Source: Paenibacillus castaneae
GTDB lineage: Bacteria; Bacillota; Bacilli; Paenibacillales; Paenibacillaceae
Length of the DNA: 64,000 nucleotides
Reading direction: 5' to 3'
Assembly: GCF_002884445.1 (NCBI RefSeq)
Contig: NZ_KZ614144.1
Location: forward strand, 4,198,094 to 4,262,093
The position numbers and the translations under genes are program-made. Each line of letters opens with the position of its first letter. Within the stretch, counting starts at the first letter, position 1. The notes beneath the pieces are model-generated. The model did no database searches and had not been told where the DNA came from. It saw only the letters and a program-made list of their open reading frames with translations. Shown here one piece after another: positions 25,164 through 34,534 of this stretch.

Positions 25164-26200
25164 TCTTTAAGCTCCCATTGAAACCATCTGCCATGACCTT
25201 CTGTCTCGGCTACCGTTTCGTTATATTCTCTCCCACTTATAAAATAATCAAGATGAAGCTTAGAATCCCACATATTATTGTATAAGTGAAATACGTCTCT
25301 TGTTTTACCTATCTTGTTTATATAGTGAAGCAGCTCATATTTGGCTTGCTCAGGGAATTGATTGGCTACATGCGTATGAAATATACAGATTGCTGTTTCA
25401 TGAGGAATTTGTTCTATGATGTGGGGGAGAAAGGTAACGCCGTTTTCTTCAATCAATTGTACGTGGTTTTCCTTCATACAATTGGCAGCTTGCTCAAATA
25501 AAGAACGTCTATCTTCATGCTCAGGCCAGATTAAGGATTTCAGCCAAACATAGTCTTCCTTGTTATTCACATCATTTATATGCAGATCGATACCATATCT
25601 CAGGGCTACCGGAGGAATCTCTTTTTGCAGAAAGGGCATCTTGTCCCCTCTTATTTCCGAGCTGATAATAACTTTCGAATGGCGGTCACCGTACAGATCA
25701 TCCGAATGGTAAGTGTAACTATATTTATCCCACAAAAGCTGCAAGCCCGCACTTGTCCCTATTTCAATCAATGCTAAAGGCTTTAGTGCTTTCTTATAAA
25801 TAAAGCAGAAGCTAGGGTAAAGATAGGCGCAGCGTGCCACTTCATTCGTCTGGACTAGTTTATTTTGAAGGAGTGACACGATTCTGCTTCGATTTGAAAG
25901 ACAGAAATCTTTGAAATGAGGGTAAGCTTGCTGGTCCAGCTTCTTGGGCGTTTGTACCATACTGGCATAATACTGTCCCAGCTTGTGATCTGTCCCGCTC
26001 AGCAGCAAATAGTGAACCGCGCCAAAGAACAGATTCGGAATTGGCTGTCCTGCTCTCGCATGGGAAGCGATTTCAAGAATCTCAACATCTCCAGCAATAT
26101 GAATCGAAATATACTCATACCATTCACTTGAACCCCTGCATTCCTTGCTGGCAAAGTTCTCGAACCGCTTAGCTATTTCTTCATTTCCCATAACTGTCAT
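25160..26200 (-). CDS. DUF2332 domain protein
   Basis: A protein of about 346 residues with the DUF2332 pattern: a helical N-terminus (FFGAVHYLLLSGTDHKLGQYY), ALIEIGTSAGLQLLWDKYSY, which resembles a methyltransferase binding loop, and AICIFHTHVANQFP later on. The family is thought to have a methyltransferase-like fold, but its reaction is unknown. Starts at 26200 and 26191 (both ATG) are possible after GGAGG; the first is given. Its stop overlaps the start of the broken kinase gene by four bases, so the two were one operon. Confidence 0.75.
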   Translation of the reverse strand: MTVMGNEEIAKRFENFASKECRGSSEWYEYISIHIAGDVEILEIASHARAGQPIPNLFFGAVHYLLLSGTDHKLGQYYASMVQTPKKLDQQAYPHFKDFCLSNRSRIVSLLQNKLVQTNEVARCAYLYPSFCFIYKKALKPLALIEIGTSAGLQLLWDKYSYTYHSDDLYGDRHSKVIISSEIRGDKMPFLQKEIPPVALRYGIDLHINDVNNKEDYVWLKSLIWPEHEDRRSLFEQAANCMKENHVQLIEENGVTFLPHIIEQIPHETAICIFHTHVANQFPEQAKYELLHYINKIGKTRDVFHLYNNMWDSKLHLDYFISGREYNETVAETEGHGRWFQWELKE

Positions 26201-26354
26201 CACTCCTCCACACACATAAAAACCCATATTTTCTTAGTATAGGAATCATATCATTCATGCGTAATGAAGGAAATATTATTGTTTTGATCAAATATATAAA
26301 TATAATTTATCGAAGCTTTCTTATCACACCTCAGACTCCTTCATTAATCGATTA

Positions 26355-26903
26355 TTAGTTTCTCTTGCGTCTGCGTTTTACGATCAGTAATGACATCACG
26401 ATAGCCAGTGAGAGGAGCAGTATTGGAAAAAGAATAAACAGAATCGTTTTGTTCGATTGTCCCGCTTTATCCAACTGTTCAATGTCATAAGCAGCCAGCG
26501 ATATCTCTTTCGTTCCGTTACATAAAGAATCTGTTGCTAATTCACCCGCTTCATACTTATATAAATAATTGTTTTCCGTTGTTTGATAAGCATATACAAG
26601 ATATTCGTCCCCTTGTTGAAATTGACTGCCAACTGAAGTAACGACCGTTACTTGGTTAGCGTTATTCCCCTTCCAGGAGGACTCGATTTCAAATGTTGCC
26701 CTGCTTTTCTTATTGATACTTCCTACGTTCTCATAAGATATGTCGATCACTTTGCCGATAAAGACCGAATCATTTCTTTCAAGTAATTGTTTCGGCTCTG
26801 TACTTTCAAAACATGACCATGCATTGCTTTTGGTTGGAGATATAATGAGAAGAGTAAGCAGCGCTGCTATTAAAATAATACTGCTTCGTGCTATTGTTTT
26901 CAT
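26355..26903 (-). CDS. Secreted, C-terminally anchored TIMP/NTR-like protein
   Basis: A 182-residue protein from the ATG at 26903, eight bases after AAGGGG. It has a signal peptide ending near SNAWSC, an outer domain with LLERNDSVFIGKVIDISYE and ATFEIESSWKG (the OB-like pattern of TIMP/netrin-type domains; two cysteines remain), a C-terminal membrane segment (ILFILFPILLLSLAIVMSLL), and a basic tail. It should be held outside by its tail helix. Small Bacillus proteins of this type are uncharacterised. Confidence 0.7.
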   Translation of the reverse strand: MKTIARSSIILIAALLTLLIISPTKSNAWSCFESTEPKQLLERNDSVFIGKVIDISYENVGSINKKSRATFEIESSWKGNNANQVTVVTSVGSQFQQGDEYLVYAYQTTENNYLYKYEAGELATDSLCNGTKEISLAAYDIEQLDKAGQSNKTILFILFPILLLSLAIVMSLLIVKRRRKRN

Positions 26904-26993
26904 AGCCTTCACCCCTTTTCATTTATAAACGCACTCCAGCATGCAAAAGTTACCATTAATGATGGCAAAAAAAAAAGAACCTGCCCTCGCAAA

Positions 26994-27035
26994 ACGAATC
27001 GGAGTGAATGTCTGCCATTCATTACTCCGTTTCGT
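26994..27035 (-). terminator. Hairpin after the GyrI-like gene
   Basis: ACGAAaCGGAGTaATGAATG and its mirror arm form an imperfect long stem. On the minus strand a run of ten Ts comes only about eight bases beyond a short spacer (26986-26977). It is probably the terminator of the GyrI-like gene, though the spacing is loose. Confidence 0.4.
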
Positions 27036-27059
27036 CTGCGTGCAAGTACTTCATATGCA

Positions 27060-27512
27060 TTAATCTTTGAGCGGAATGAGCAGTTCGACCGGCTCTTCCT
27101 CCAAATGATGCTCGTCAATATAAAACAATTCTAGGGAAACCGCATTTTCTTGCTTCTCAATGCGCATTTCGTTTATCCAAGTATGCAGCTGTTCATAGCC
27201 TTCGCCGATCCGTTTATTGGAGCAGGCTACCATCGCATATCGATGCTCTGGGATTGTAAATTGCACCATACCTGGCGGAACTTCTTCCAAATGCTGCACT
27301 TCATAACAAGCCCAATAAGTCGCAAACACTTCATTTCCGAAATAAGGACTATACAGTACAGTAGATTTTGATGCGTCATTCAGCTCATGCTTTCGTTTCA
27401 AAAACTCAGTTTGCAGCCGAATGGCCTCGTCCGGAAAGGTTGAATACGGACCGCAGTAGCTAATTCCAACTAAGTGGAGAGCAGGCTTTGTTACGATTGA
27501 GCAGTTTTCCAC
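27060..27512 (-). CDS. GyrI-like / AraC effector-binding domain protein
   Basis: A 150-residue stand-alone effector-binding domain. The protein opens with VTKPALHLVGISYCGPYS, has VLYSPYFGNEVFATYWACYEV in the middle, and contains the typical TIPEHRYAMVACSNK strand, matching the GyrI-like/SHS2 fold used to bind hydrophobic drugs or inhibit gyrase. It lacks a DNA-binding part. The start is GTG, seven bases after AAGGAGG. Ligand unknown. Confidence 0.78.
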   Translation of the reverse strand: MENCSIVTKPALHLVGISYCGPYSTFPDEAIRLQTEFLKRKHELNDASKSTVLYSPYFGNEVFATYWACYEVQHLEEVPPGMVQFTIPEHRYAMVACSNKRIGEGYEQLHTWINEMRIEKQENAVSLELFYIDEHHLEEEPVELLIPLKD

Positions 27513-27609
27513 GCGATTTCCTCCTTCTAATCTGTCAGGACTTGTGCGCTAGGATGAGCTTGATCTGCAAATAGTGTAACATGTTTCATTCTTATATGGT
27601 AGTCGTTTA

Positions 27610-28518
27610 CTATTCAAATTCCAAACGCTTCATAAATTCTTCCACAGCGCTATATCCTTGCTGCTTCAGGTACCAGTTATTAGCTGCTGCTTCGATCAGT
27701 CCTGCCACATCTCTGCCCGGCTGCAGCTGAATTTCAATATGCGGGATTTTCACATCCATGTATTCTGTGAACTTCTGCTCCAGCTCCAGCTCGTTGTTCA
27801 GTTCATTATCACGCCACTTCGTCAGCTCAATATCAAGCACGATTCGTGTCTCATCCTGAAAAGCTTTCCTGCCATAAAGCCTAACCACATTCACAAGACC
27901 TACGCTGCGAAGTGCTAGAAATTCCTTTGTAGTCTCGTTGTGAGAGCCAAGCAATGTTTGCGAGCTCAGCTTTTTCAGTACGATAATGTCGTCAGCTACA
28001 AGCCGGTGGCCTCGACGGATCAGCGTATGCGCTGTCTCGCTTTTGCCAATGCCTGATTTACCGCGCAATATAATTCCGATTCCCGAAACATTCAGGCATA
28101 CACCGTGAATGGAAATTTCCGGTGCGAGTGCTTTAAGCAGATACGCATCCAGCATACCGAGGAACGGCGCTGTCATGACCTTAGTCCGAAGCAGCGGAAT
28201 GCCTTCCTCTTCACAATATTTGGTCAAATATTTTAATCCCTCCTGATCGGAGGTAACGACAAAGCATGGCGGATGATATTTCACTATATTTCCAATATGA
28301 TGATTACGTTCATCCTCCGTTAGTGTATGCAAATAAGTAATCTCTTTCCTTCCAAGAATTTGCACATGCTGCTGCGGAAAGAAATCGAAATAACCAACAA
28401 ATTCAAGCCCTGGACGGTATGCGCGAGCTTTTACTATTTTCCGATCCAGCTTATCCGCACCCGCAAGAACCTCTAATGAAAATTTATTTGCAAGCTCTCG
28501 TACTTCAATCGATTTCAA
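27610..28518 (-). CDS. hprK: HPr kinase/phosphorylase family protein (divergent)
   Basis: The 302-residue protein has both HprK domains. The N-terminal one shows YRPGLEFVGYFDFFP at 34-48; the kinase one has H138, Walker A GKSGIGKSE at 153-161 and D176/D177. The C-terminal block PGRDVAGLIEAAANN is also typical. HprK phosphorylates Ser46 of HPr and so controls CcpA-mediated repression. The segment that is usually LEIRGLGIINV reads LALRSVGLVNV (201-211), and the usual neighbours (lgt, ppaX) are missing, so this could be a second, specialised copy. TTG start after GGAGG. Confidence 0.82.
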   Translation of the reverse strand: MKSIEVRELANKFSLEVLAGADKLDRKIVKARAYRPGLEFVGYFDFFPQQHVQILGRKEITYLHTLTEDERNHHIGNIVKYHPPCFVVTSDQEGLKYLTKYCEEEGIPLLRTKVMTAPFLGMLDAYLLKALAPEISIHGVCLNVSGIGIILRGKSGIGKSETAHTLIRRGHRLVADDIIVLKKLSSQTLLGSHNETTKEFLALRSVGLVNVVRLYGRKAFQDETRIVLDIELTKWRDNELNNELELEQKFTEYMDVKIPHIEIQLQPGRDVAGLIEAAANNWYLKQQGYSAVEEFMKRLEFE

Positions 28519-28653
28519 GCTCTGCCCCTCCTCTTTCTAATCGTATAACGTTATTCACTCTATTTAGAGCTATTATTCAACAGCACGCAGCGTTTCCCTG
28601 CTCTTGTAACGAAATCGTCATCGTTTTGTTACATGACAATTGCCCTTCTTTAG

Positions 28654-29436
28654 CTACGAGCCTGTTGACCGATAATGCCGCACGCCTACTCGCCATACAA
28701 GCATACATGGTGCAATAAAGACGATTCCAGCAGCAGGTGCTAAGATGTATGGCAGATCGTTCCCGGTTGTTTTGTCCAAAATATAGAGCAATGGCAAATA
28801 GTTGACGCAGCCGAACGGGATAATAAAGGTGAAAAAGCGAGTTACCCATTTCTGATAAATATTTAGCGGATACTGAGCCATCTCCTTACCGCCATCTGTA
28901 AATATATTCGCAACCTCAAGACCCTGGATCGTCCAGAAGCACATGGCTGCCGCAAGCATAAAAATTCCTGCAAAAATAAAAAATCCGCTAATCACCATAA
29001 AAAACAGAGTAATAGCTTTAAGCATTGTCCATTCTATTGGAAGCTGGCTAATGGCCCAAATTAAAACGAGTGTGCTTTGAGCCAGCCTACCCACTCTAGT
29101 AAACTCAAATTTGGAGCCAAGCACTTGGAGTACCGTACTGCGAGGACGTACCAGCACACGATCGAACTCTCCATTCACAACCATTCCCGAGAAGGAATCA
29201 AAGCCCCGCGCAAAGCATTCACTAATTGCAAATGCCATATGAATGATCGAGAAACAAAGCGCTACCTCTTGGAAGTTCCATCCTTGGATTTGTCCAAAGC
29301 GCTCAAACAAAAAATATAAACCAGCAAATACCGAGAACGGCACAAGAAATTGCCCTAAAGTCAGCAGCCAGAACGAGGTACGGTATTGCATTTGCGACTT
29401 GAATAAAATAACTATATATTTCCAATAAAGCCTCAT
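28654..29436 (-). CDS. ABC-2 type transporter permease (DUF990 family)
   Basis: A 260-residue membrane protein with six hydrophobic segments. MRLYWKYIVILFKSQMQYR at the start and GFDSFSGMVVNGEFDRVLVRP in the middle are typical of the ABC2_membrane_6 (DUF990) permeases. AGGGAGGG lies eight bases ahead of the ATG at 29436, so the longer upstream frame is not used. It follows the sister permease and the ATPase gene and forms with them a complete three-gene exporter. Substrate unknown. Confidence 0.85.
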   Translation of the reverse strand: MRLYWKYIVILFKSQMQYRTSFWLLTLGQFLVPFSVFAGLYFLFERFGQIQGWNFQEVALCFSIIHMAFAISECFARGFDSFSGMVVNGEFDRVLVRPRSTVLQVLGSKFEFTRVGRLAQSTLVLIWAISQLPIEWTMLKAITLFFMVISGFFIFAGIFMLAAAMCFWTIQGLEVANIFTDGGKEMAQYPLNIYQKWVTRFFTFIIPFGCVNYLPLLYILDKTTGNDLPYILAPAAGIVFIAPCMLVWRVGVRHYRSTGS

Positions 29437-29441
29437 CTCCG

Positions 29442-30245
29442 TTACCCTCCCTGTACAACTATTTTTCGCAGCACCCTCGTCATTGTATATTTGCCTAATC
29501 CTACTAGTAGAACAAGCCAAATAATTTGGATCGCAACACCGATCAGAGCCTCGTCTTGTGGAATATGTCCGGAATAAACTCGGAATGGAAAATCAGCCGC
29601 CCAGCGAAATGGAAGCACATAAACGATGTTCTGCAGCCAAGTGGGCATAAGCGGAACGGGAATGACCATGCCTGCCAGAAATTCGCCGATTACGGCAAAC
29701 ATGAGCAGCGAACCTGCAGGGGACAAGGTAATAAATACAGATATGTACATCAGCATGGAGAGAGAGACCATCATTAGCAATCCAAGCAGCAATGTAAGGA
29801 CGAACAAGAGGAAGCTTACGCTATTATGAGGCAGCGGCATGCCATATGGCTTTGGCAAAATATAAGCGATAACTAGTATTGGCATGCTTCGCAGAAGAGC
29901 GCTCGACAACCGCTGCGCGAGCAGCTTTGCATACCATAACCCATAAATCCCGCTTGGTCTGCAGAGCTCATAGGCTACATTTCCCGAAGTGATGAGCTGG
30001 AAGAGCTCATTATCGCGGAACCAGAGCATAACAAACGCCAAGAAAGCCTGCTGCAGCCATACATAGGTGATCAGCTGTGATAACGATATAGGGAATGCTG
30101 CAGTCGATTGGCTGTAGAAAGCCTCGTACACCATAATAAAGATGAAACCAAAGAAAAATTGCGTCGCGATTCCCGCTAGAGCGGCAGCACGGTATTGCAG
30201 ACCATGATAAAGCCGCAGCTTAAACACCGATACATACGCCTTCAT
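29442..30245 (-). CDS. ABC-2 type transporter permease (DUF990 family)
   Basis: A 267-residue permease of the same family as its downstream neighbour, with about six membrane segments and the LFQLITSGNVAYELCRPSG motif that corresponds to the neighbour's GEFDRVLVRP region. Its ATG shares one base with the stop of the ATPase gene (TAATG), and the next permease starts five bases after its own stop, so all three are translationally linked. The two permeases probably form a heterodimer. Confidence 0.87.
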   Translation of the reverse strand: MKAYVSVFKLRLYHGLQYRAAALAGIATQFFFGFIFIMVYEAFYSQSTAAFPISLSQLITYVWLQQAFLAFVMLWFRDNELFQLITSGNVAYELCRPSGIYGLWYAKLLAQRLSSALLRSMPILVIAYILPKPYGMPLPHNSVSFLLFVLTLLLGLLMMVSLSMLMYISVFITLSPAGSLLMFAVIGEFLAGMVIPVPLMPTWLQNIVYVLPFRWAADFPFRVYSGHIPQDEALIGVAIQIIWLVLLVGLGKYTMTRVLRKIVVQGG

Positions 30246-31222
30246 TATATTTGGTGCTCCTTATACAATTGTATAATCATATCCTCGATCGGCGGTGTAT
30301 CGATTATAATATCGATCAGTTCGACCTGCTGGGATATTGAAATCAATACCTCTGAAATGAGCACTTGCTCCGTATCCACGCTTAGCACAGCCCGTTCAGG
30401 CGACCAGGATTCAAGCACAGCTCCTGCTATTTTCAGCGGCGCTTCTTGCTGCCGATACAATGCTATAATCGTCTTGCGTGTTCCGAATTGATTACGAATG
30501 GCATCAATGCTCCCGTCATAAAGAAGCTTGCCTTTCCCGATTAGAATGATCCGCTGCGCCAGCGCTTCAATATCATTCATATCATGCGTCGTCAAAATAA
30601 CCGTCACACCCTTCTCTTCATTTATGGTTCGAATGAACCGGCGAACAGCGATTTTGGATGCAGCATCCAGTCCAATCGTAGGCTCATCTAGAAAGAGAAT
30701 GCTAGGGCTGTGCAGCAGTGAGGCAGCGATTTCGCAGCGCATCCTTTGCCCAAGGCTTAGCTGTCTTACCGGCATCCCGATAATATCCTGAAGCTCCAAC
30801 GTTTCCGTTAACAGCGCTAGATTCGCTTTGTATTCCTGCTCCGGCACTTTATAAATGTCCCGCAGCAGCTCGAAGGAATCAATGACAGGCACATCCCACC
30901 AAAGCTGAGAGCGCTGACCAAAAACCACTCCGATATTTCTCACATAAGCGACGCGATCCTTCCATGGCGTATAGCCCATTATGGTGCAGGATCCGCTATC
31001 GGGCACGAGTATGCCGCTCATTACTTTAATGGTCGTCGATTTGCCGGCACCATTCGGTCCGATATAACCGACAATTTCCCCAGGCTTAACTGTAAAGGAA
31101 ATGTCATTAAGCGCTTCCACATCCGTGTACTCCCTATGAAATAATGACTTGAAAGCTTGTCCTATCCCTGAAGAACGCTTCGCAACCTGATACGTTTTAC
31201 TAATACCGTTTATTGTAATCAC
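30245..31222 (-). CDS. ABC transporter ATP-binding protein
   Basis: A 325-residue ATPase from a GTG at 31222, which has GGAGGT six bases ahead; the frame is open 14 codons upstream but without a site. Walker A is GPNGAGKST, the signature is LSLGQRMRCEIA, Walker B is SILFLDEP, and the switch histidine is in LTTHDM. The C-terminal ~90 residues form the extra domain common in exporters of the DrrA/NatA type. It energises the two ABC-2 permeases that follow. Confidence 0.92.
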   Translation of the reverse strand: MITINGISKTYQVAKRSSGIGQAFKSLFHREYTDVEALNDISFTVKPGEIVGYIGPNGAGKSTTIKVMSGILVPDSGSCTIMGYTPWKDRVAYVRNIGVVFGQRSQLWWDVPVIDSFELLRDIYKVPEQEYKANLALLTETLELQDIIGMPVRQLSLGQRMRCEIAASLLHSPSILFLDEPTIGLDAASKIAVRRFIRTINEEKGVTVILTTHDMNDIEALAQRIILIGKGKLLYDGSIDAIRNQFGTRKTIIALYRQQEAPLKIAGAVLESWSPERAVLSVDTEQVLISEVLISISQQVELIDIIIDTPPIEDMIIQLYKEHQI

Positions 31223-31325
31223 TGCTATACCTCCGAACTTGTTTTGGGATAAAGATACTATCATTGAACATTTTGGATGTCAATCCTTTTATTTCACGGG
31301 AAATATATTAAATAAACAGACAAAA

Positions 31326-31369
31326 AAATCGCTATTAATTCTAAGGAAAGAAAGAATCAATAGCGATTT
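31326..31369 (-). terminator. Terminator of the nrd operon
   Basis: AAATCGCTATT pairs with AATAGCGATTT and ATTCT with AGAAT inside. Seven Ts follow on the minus strand. It starts about 25 bases after the nrdF stop. Confidence 0.9.
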
Positions 31370-31394
31370 ATATGTTTTTGTTTAGTATATGAAT

Positions 31395-32351
31395 TTAGAA
31401 GTTAAAAACGAAATCCTCATCGTTAAGCGGTTCAACGTGAATGGTGCGTACATAGCCATTTCCTTTTTTCGAGAAAAAGTCATGCTGCTTCGTATGCGTG
31501 CTGATTCCGTTAAATACGATTGGGTTAACCGCTTCTTCTGGGAAGTGCGGCTCCATTCCGAGGTTCATTAACGCCTTGTTCGCATTGTAACGAACATAGA
31601 TGTTTACTTCTTCGGTTAGACCTACGGGGTCATACAAGTGCTTCGTATACACTAGCTCGTTCTCATAAAGCTCGTTTAGCAAAGCATGCAGTTCGATTTC
31701 AAGCTGCGCTTGCTCCTCTGGGCTGAACGTTGCGAACAGCTCTTGGGCTAGAACTCCTACATACAAGCCGTGAATACTTTCATCGCGCAGGATCAAGTCG
31801 ATAATCTCGCCGCTGCTTGTCATTTTGCCTTGGCCTGCCAAGTAAAGCGGGTAGAAAAAGCCGCTATAGAACAGGTAGCTTTCTAGGAATACGGAAGCAG
31901 CCATTGCTTTGTACAGCTCAATCGGAGTGGTAATGTTGGAATACCATGTTGAAATGAGCGTAGCTTTCTTCTGCAGCTGCTCGTTCTCCTCGACCCAGTT
32001 GAAGATTTCATCAATCTCTTCACCGGATGCAAGTGTTGTGAAAATGCTGCTGTACGATTTCGCGTGTATCTGCTCCATCATCGACATGAAGGACAACACG
32101 GCTTTACGCTGCAAGCCATCCACATGCTCCAAAATTTTCGGCATGCCAATGCCGCCTTGAATCGTATCAAGCAAAGTCAGGCCGCCGAGCACGTTTTTGT
32201 AAAGCAAGCGCTCAGCATCCGTCATTTCCATCCAATCCATTTTGTCATCTGATAACGGAATCTCTTCATCCGTCCAGAACTGCATGACATTTTGTTGCCA
32301 GAATGTTAACGTGAAATCGTCATCTGGCCGGTTCCAGTTTACTGCTTTCAT
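31395..32351 (-). CDS. nrdF: Ribonucleotide reductase class Ib, beta subunit
   Basis: A 318-residue radical-generating subunit. It opens with KAVNWNRPDDDFTLTFWQQN and carries the ferritin-like four-helix core, with metal ligands in the DAERLLYKN, MEQIHAKSYS, VFLESYLFYSG and RDESIHG segments; the last is a family signature. It makes the tyrosyl radical used by NrdE to turn ribonucleotides into deoxyribonucleotides. ATG at 32351 is eight bases after AAGGAG. It follows nrdE by 98 bases and ends the operon. Confidence 0.95.
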   Translation of the reverse strand: MKAVNWNRPDDDFTLTFWQQNVMQFWTDEEIPLSDDKMDWMEMTDAERLLYKNVLGGLTLLDTIQGGIGMPKILEHVDGLQRKAVLSFMSMMEQIHAKSYSSIFTTLASGEEIDEIFNWVEENEQLQKKATLISTWYSNITTPIELYKAMAASVFLESYLFYSGFFYPLYLAGQGKMTSSGEIIDLILRDESIHGLYVGVLAQELFATFSPEEQAQLEIELHALLNELYENELVYTKHLYDPVGLTEEVNIYVRYNANKALMNLGMEPHFPEEAVNPIVFNGISTHTKQHDFFSKKGNGYVRTIHVEPLNDEDFVFNF

Positions 32352-32449
32352 TAGATAAACTCCTTCTTTGCCCCGTAAATCACCGATAAGATCGATCACA
32401 AACGCAAGCTGTCGGTTTCGATTACCTTCTATAGTCTCTTACATTAATA

Positions 32450-34534
32450 TTAAACGGCGCAGCTCGTGCATTCCTCTACGGAAAGACGCTTCGTTCTCGT
32501 GTAATAAAGGGATTTAAGCCCTTTTTGTGCGGCGTATACATAGAAGCGCGCCAGCTCACGAGTCGTCACGTTGCTATTTACGTGGAGAACGGACGAAATG
32601 CCTTGATCGACGTGCTGCTGAATTTCCGCAATCAGATCAATAAGCTTGAACTGATCGATGTTGTAAGCCGATTTATAGTAGAAGTAATTGTCTTGTTCCA
32701 AATAAGGCATTGGATAGTAAGTTGTTGAGTTCGCATACGTACGCGTCTCGATATGTTCAACGATCGGCATAACACTTGAGGTCGCATTCTGAATATACGA
32801 AATGCTTTGTGTTGGCGCAATAGCCAGACGATAAGCATGATATAAACCGTGCTGCATGACTTTTTCTTTCAATGCTGCCCAATCCTCAGGCGATGGAATT
32901 TCCATGCCTTCGAACAATTCCTTCACGCGAGCTGTCTTCGGACGGAAGTCATTCTCCACATAACGGGTGAAGTACGTGCCCTTCGCATATTCCGAACGGT
33001 CAAAGTCTTTGAACGTAGCACCGCGCTCTTTGGCAATTTCCATACTTTGCTCTAGCGAATAGTAGTTCATCATCATGAAGAACACGCCGGCAAAATCCTT
33101 TGCTTCTTCACTTTCATAAGCAATCTTATTCTTGGCCAAATAACCGTTCAGGTTCATTGCTCCAAGTCCAACGGAGTGAAGCTCCTCATTGGCTTTGCGT
33201 ACACCTGGGGCATTGTCGATCTTCGACAAATCGCTTACAGTCGTCAAAGCTTCAATACCAACATGTACGGATTCCTTCACCTTCTTATGCTCCATTACAT
33301 TTACAATGTTAAGGGAAGCAAGGTTGCAGCTGATATCGCGGCGAATGATGTCGTCATAGCCGTAATCTTTAATTTCTGATGTTTCTTGCAATTGGAATAT
33401 TTCCGTGCACAGATTGGACATTTTGATAGAGCCGATATCCTTCAGTGCATGAACGTTGTTCGCGTTGGATTTATTCATAATGTATGGGTAGCCTGATTCA
33501 AGCTGAATCGAGGCGATTTTTGTCAGCATATCACGAGCGTTCATAATTTTCTTCTTCGTCACGAGCTCATTAGCGAGCAGTTCTTCGTACATCTCGTCCA
33601 TATCCATATCGTCGAGATGCTTGTTGTATGCTTTGTGTACGGAATGTGGTCCGAAAGCAAAAAGCGGTTTGTTCTGTGCTGCTAGCTCATAAAATTTATT
33701 CGGTATGATGAGGCCGATCGACAACGTTTTGATCCGTGCCTTCTCGTCGGCGTTAATTTTTTTGCAATCTAGAAACTCAATGATATCCCAGCCAAAAATG
33801 TTGTAGTAACCTGCGCCCGAGCCTTTACGCTGACCCATTTGATCGGCATAGGAGAATGCATCCTCCATCAGCTTCAATACAGGCATAATGCCTTTCGCTG
33901 CGCCTTCAACACCTTTGATCGGCTCTCCGCGTCCGCGAAGCTTCGATAGGTTGACGGCAACTCCGCCGCCGATTTTGGAAAGCTGCATACATGTGCCAAG
34001 CACGAAGTTAATGGAATTAAGTGAATCGTCCATCTCCAGCAGGAAGCATGAAACCATTTCGCCGCGGCGGCTTTTTCCTGCGTTAAGAAATGTTGGTGTC
34101 GCAGGCTGCAAGCGCTGATCGATCATCGCCTCAGCAATTCTAAGCGCTCTCGCCGAATCGCCTTCACCAAGATGTAGAGCAACGATCGCTACACGATCCG
34201 AATATTGCTCCAAGTACTGCAATTTATTGTTTGTCTTCATTGCATAGTCTTTGTAGAACTTGGAAGCAGCCATGTAGGATTGAAATTGAAAGCCGCTGTT
34301 TGCCGTTAGCTCGAATACAGCCTCGACCTGCTCGTACGTATACTTGTCATACACATTATCGTAATAATCGTTCTTGATTAAGTAATCAAGCTTCTCGCGA
34401 AGAGAGTCGAATTTCACGCTCTTCTCTTCAACTTCTTCCATAAATGCGACAACAGCCTCTTTATCCTTGTCCAGCTGATAGAATCCGTCTGCTCCGCGCT
34501 GCATTAACTCGTTATTTAACTCAATATGCTTCAA
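32450..34534 (-). CDS. nrdE: Ribonucleotide reductase class Ib, alpha subunit
   Basis: About 694 residues, the usual NrdE length. PATPTFLNAGKSRRGEMVSC holds the first redox cysteine, SNLCTEIF the radical cysteine and glutamate, SCNLASLNI and the APTQSISYIQNATSSVMPI loop the rest of the active site; the tail CTSCAV is the pair re-reduced by a glutaredoxin-like protein. An N-terminal ATP-cone is absent, as is normal for class Ib. The likely start is TTG at 34534, seven bases after AAAGGGTG and inside the end of nrdI; an ATG seven codons upstream has no better site. Confidence 0.95.
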   Translation of the reverse strand: MKHIELNNELMQRGADGFYQLDKDKEAVVAFMEEVEEKSVKFDSLREKLDYLIKNDYYDNVYDKYTYEQVEAVFELTANSGFQFQSYMAASKFYKDYAMKTNNKLQYLEQYSDRVAIVALHLGEGDSARALRIAEAMIDQRLQPATPTFLNAGKSRRGEMVSCFLLEMDDSLNSINFVLGTCMQLSKIGGGVAVNLSKLRGRGEPIKGVEGAAKGIMPVLKLMEDAFSYADQMGQRKGSGAGYYNIFGWDIIEFLDCKKINADEKARIKTLSIGLIIPNKFYELAAQNKPLFAFGPHSVHKAYNKHLDDMDMDEMYEELLANELVTKKKIMNARDMLTKIASIQLESGYPYIMNKSNANNVHALKDIGSIKMSNLCTEIFQLQETSEIKDYGYDDIIRRDISCNLASLNIVNVMEHKKVKESVHVGIEALTTVSDLSKIDNAPGVRKANEELHSVGLGAMNLNGYLAKNKIAYESEEAKDFAGVFFMMMNYYSLEQSMEIAKERGATFKDFDRSEYAKGTYFTRYVENDFRPKTARVKELFEGMEIPSPEDWAALKEKVMQHGLYHAYRLAIAPTQSISYIQNATSSVMPIVEHIETRTYANSTTYYPMPYLEQDNYFYYKSAYNIDQFKLIDLIAEIQQHVDQGISSVLHVNSNVTTRELARFYVYAAQKGLKSLYYTRTKRLSVEECTSCAV

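Noticed and set aside
27610-28518. Lasso-peptide tailoring kinase (HprK-like) in a RiPP cluster
   Set aside because: The protein keeps the complete N-terminal HprK domain, and no precursor peptide, protease or cyclase gene lies nearby. The neighbouring ABC-2 exporter alone is not enough.
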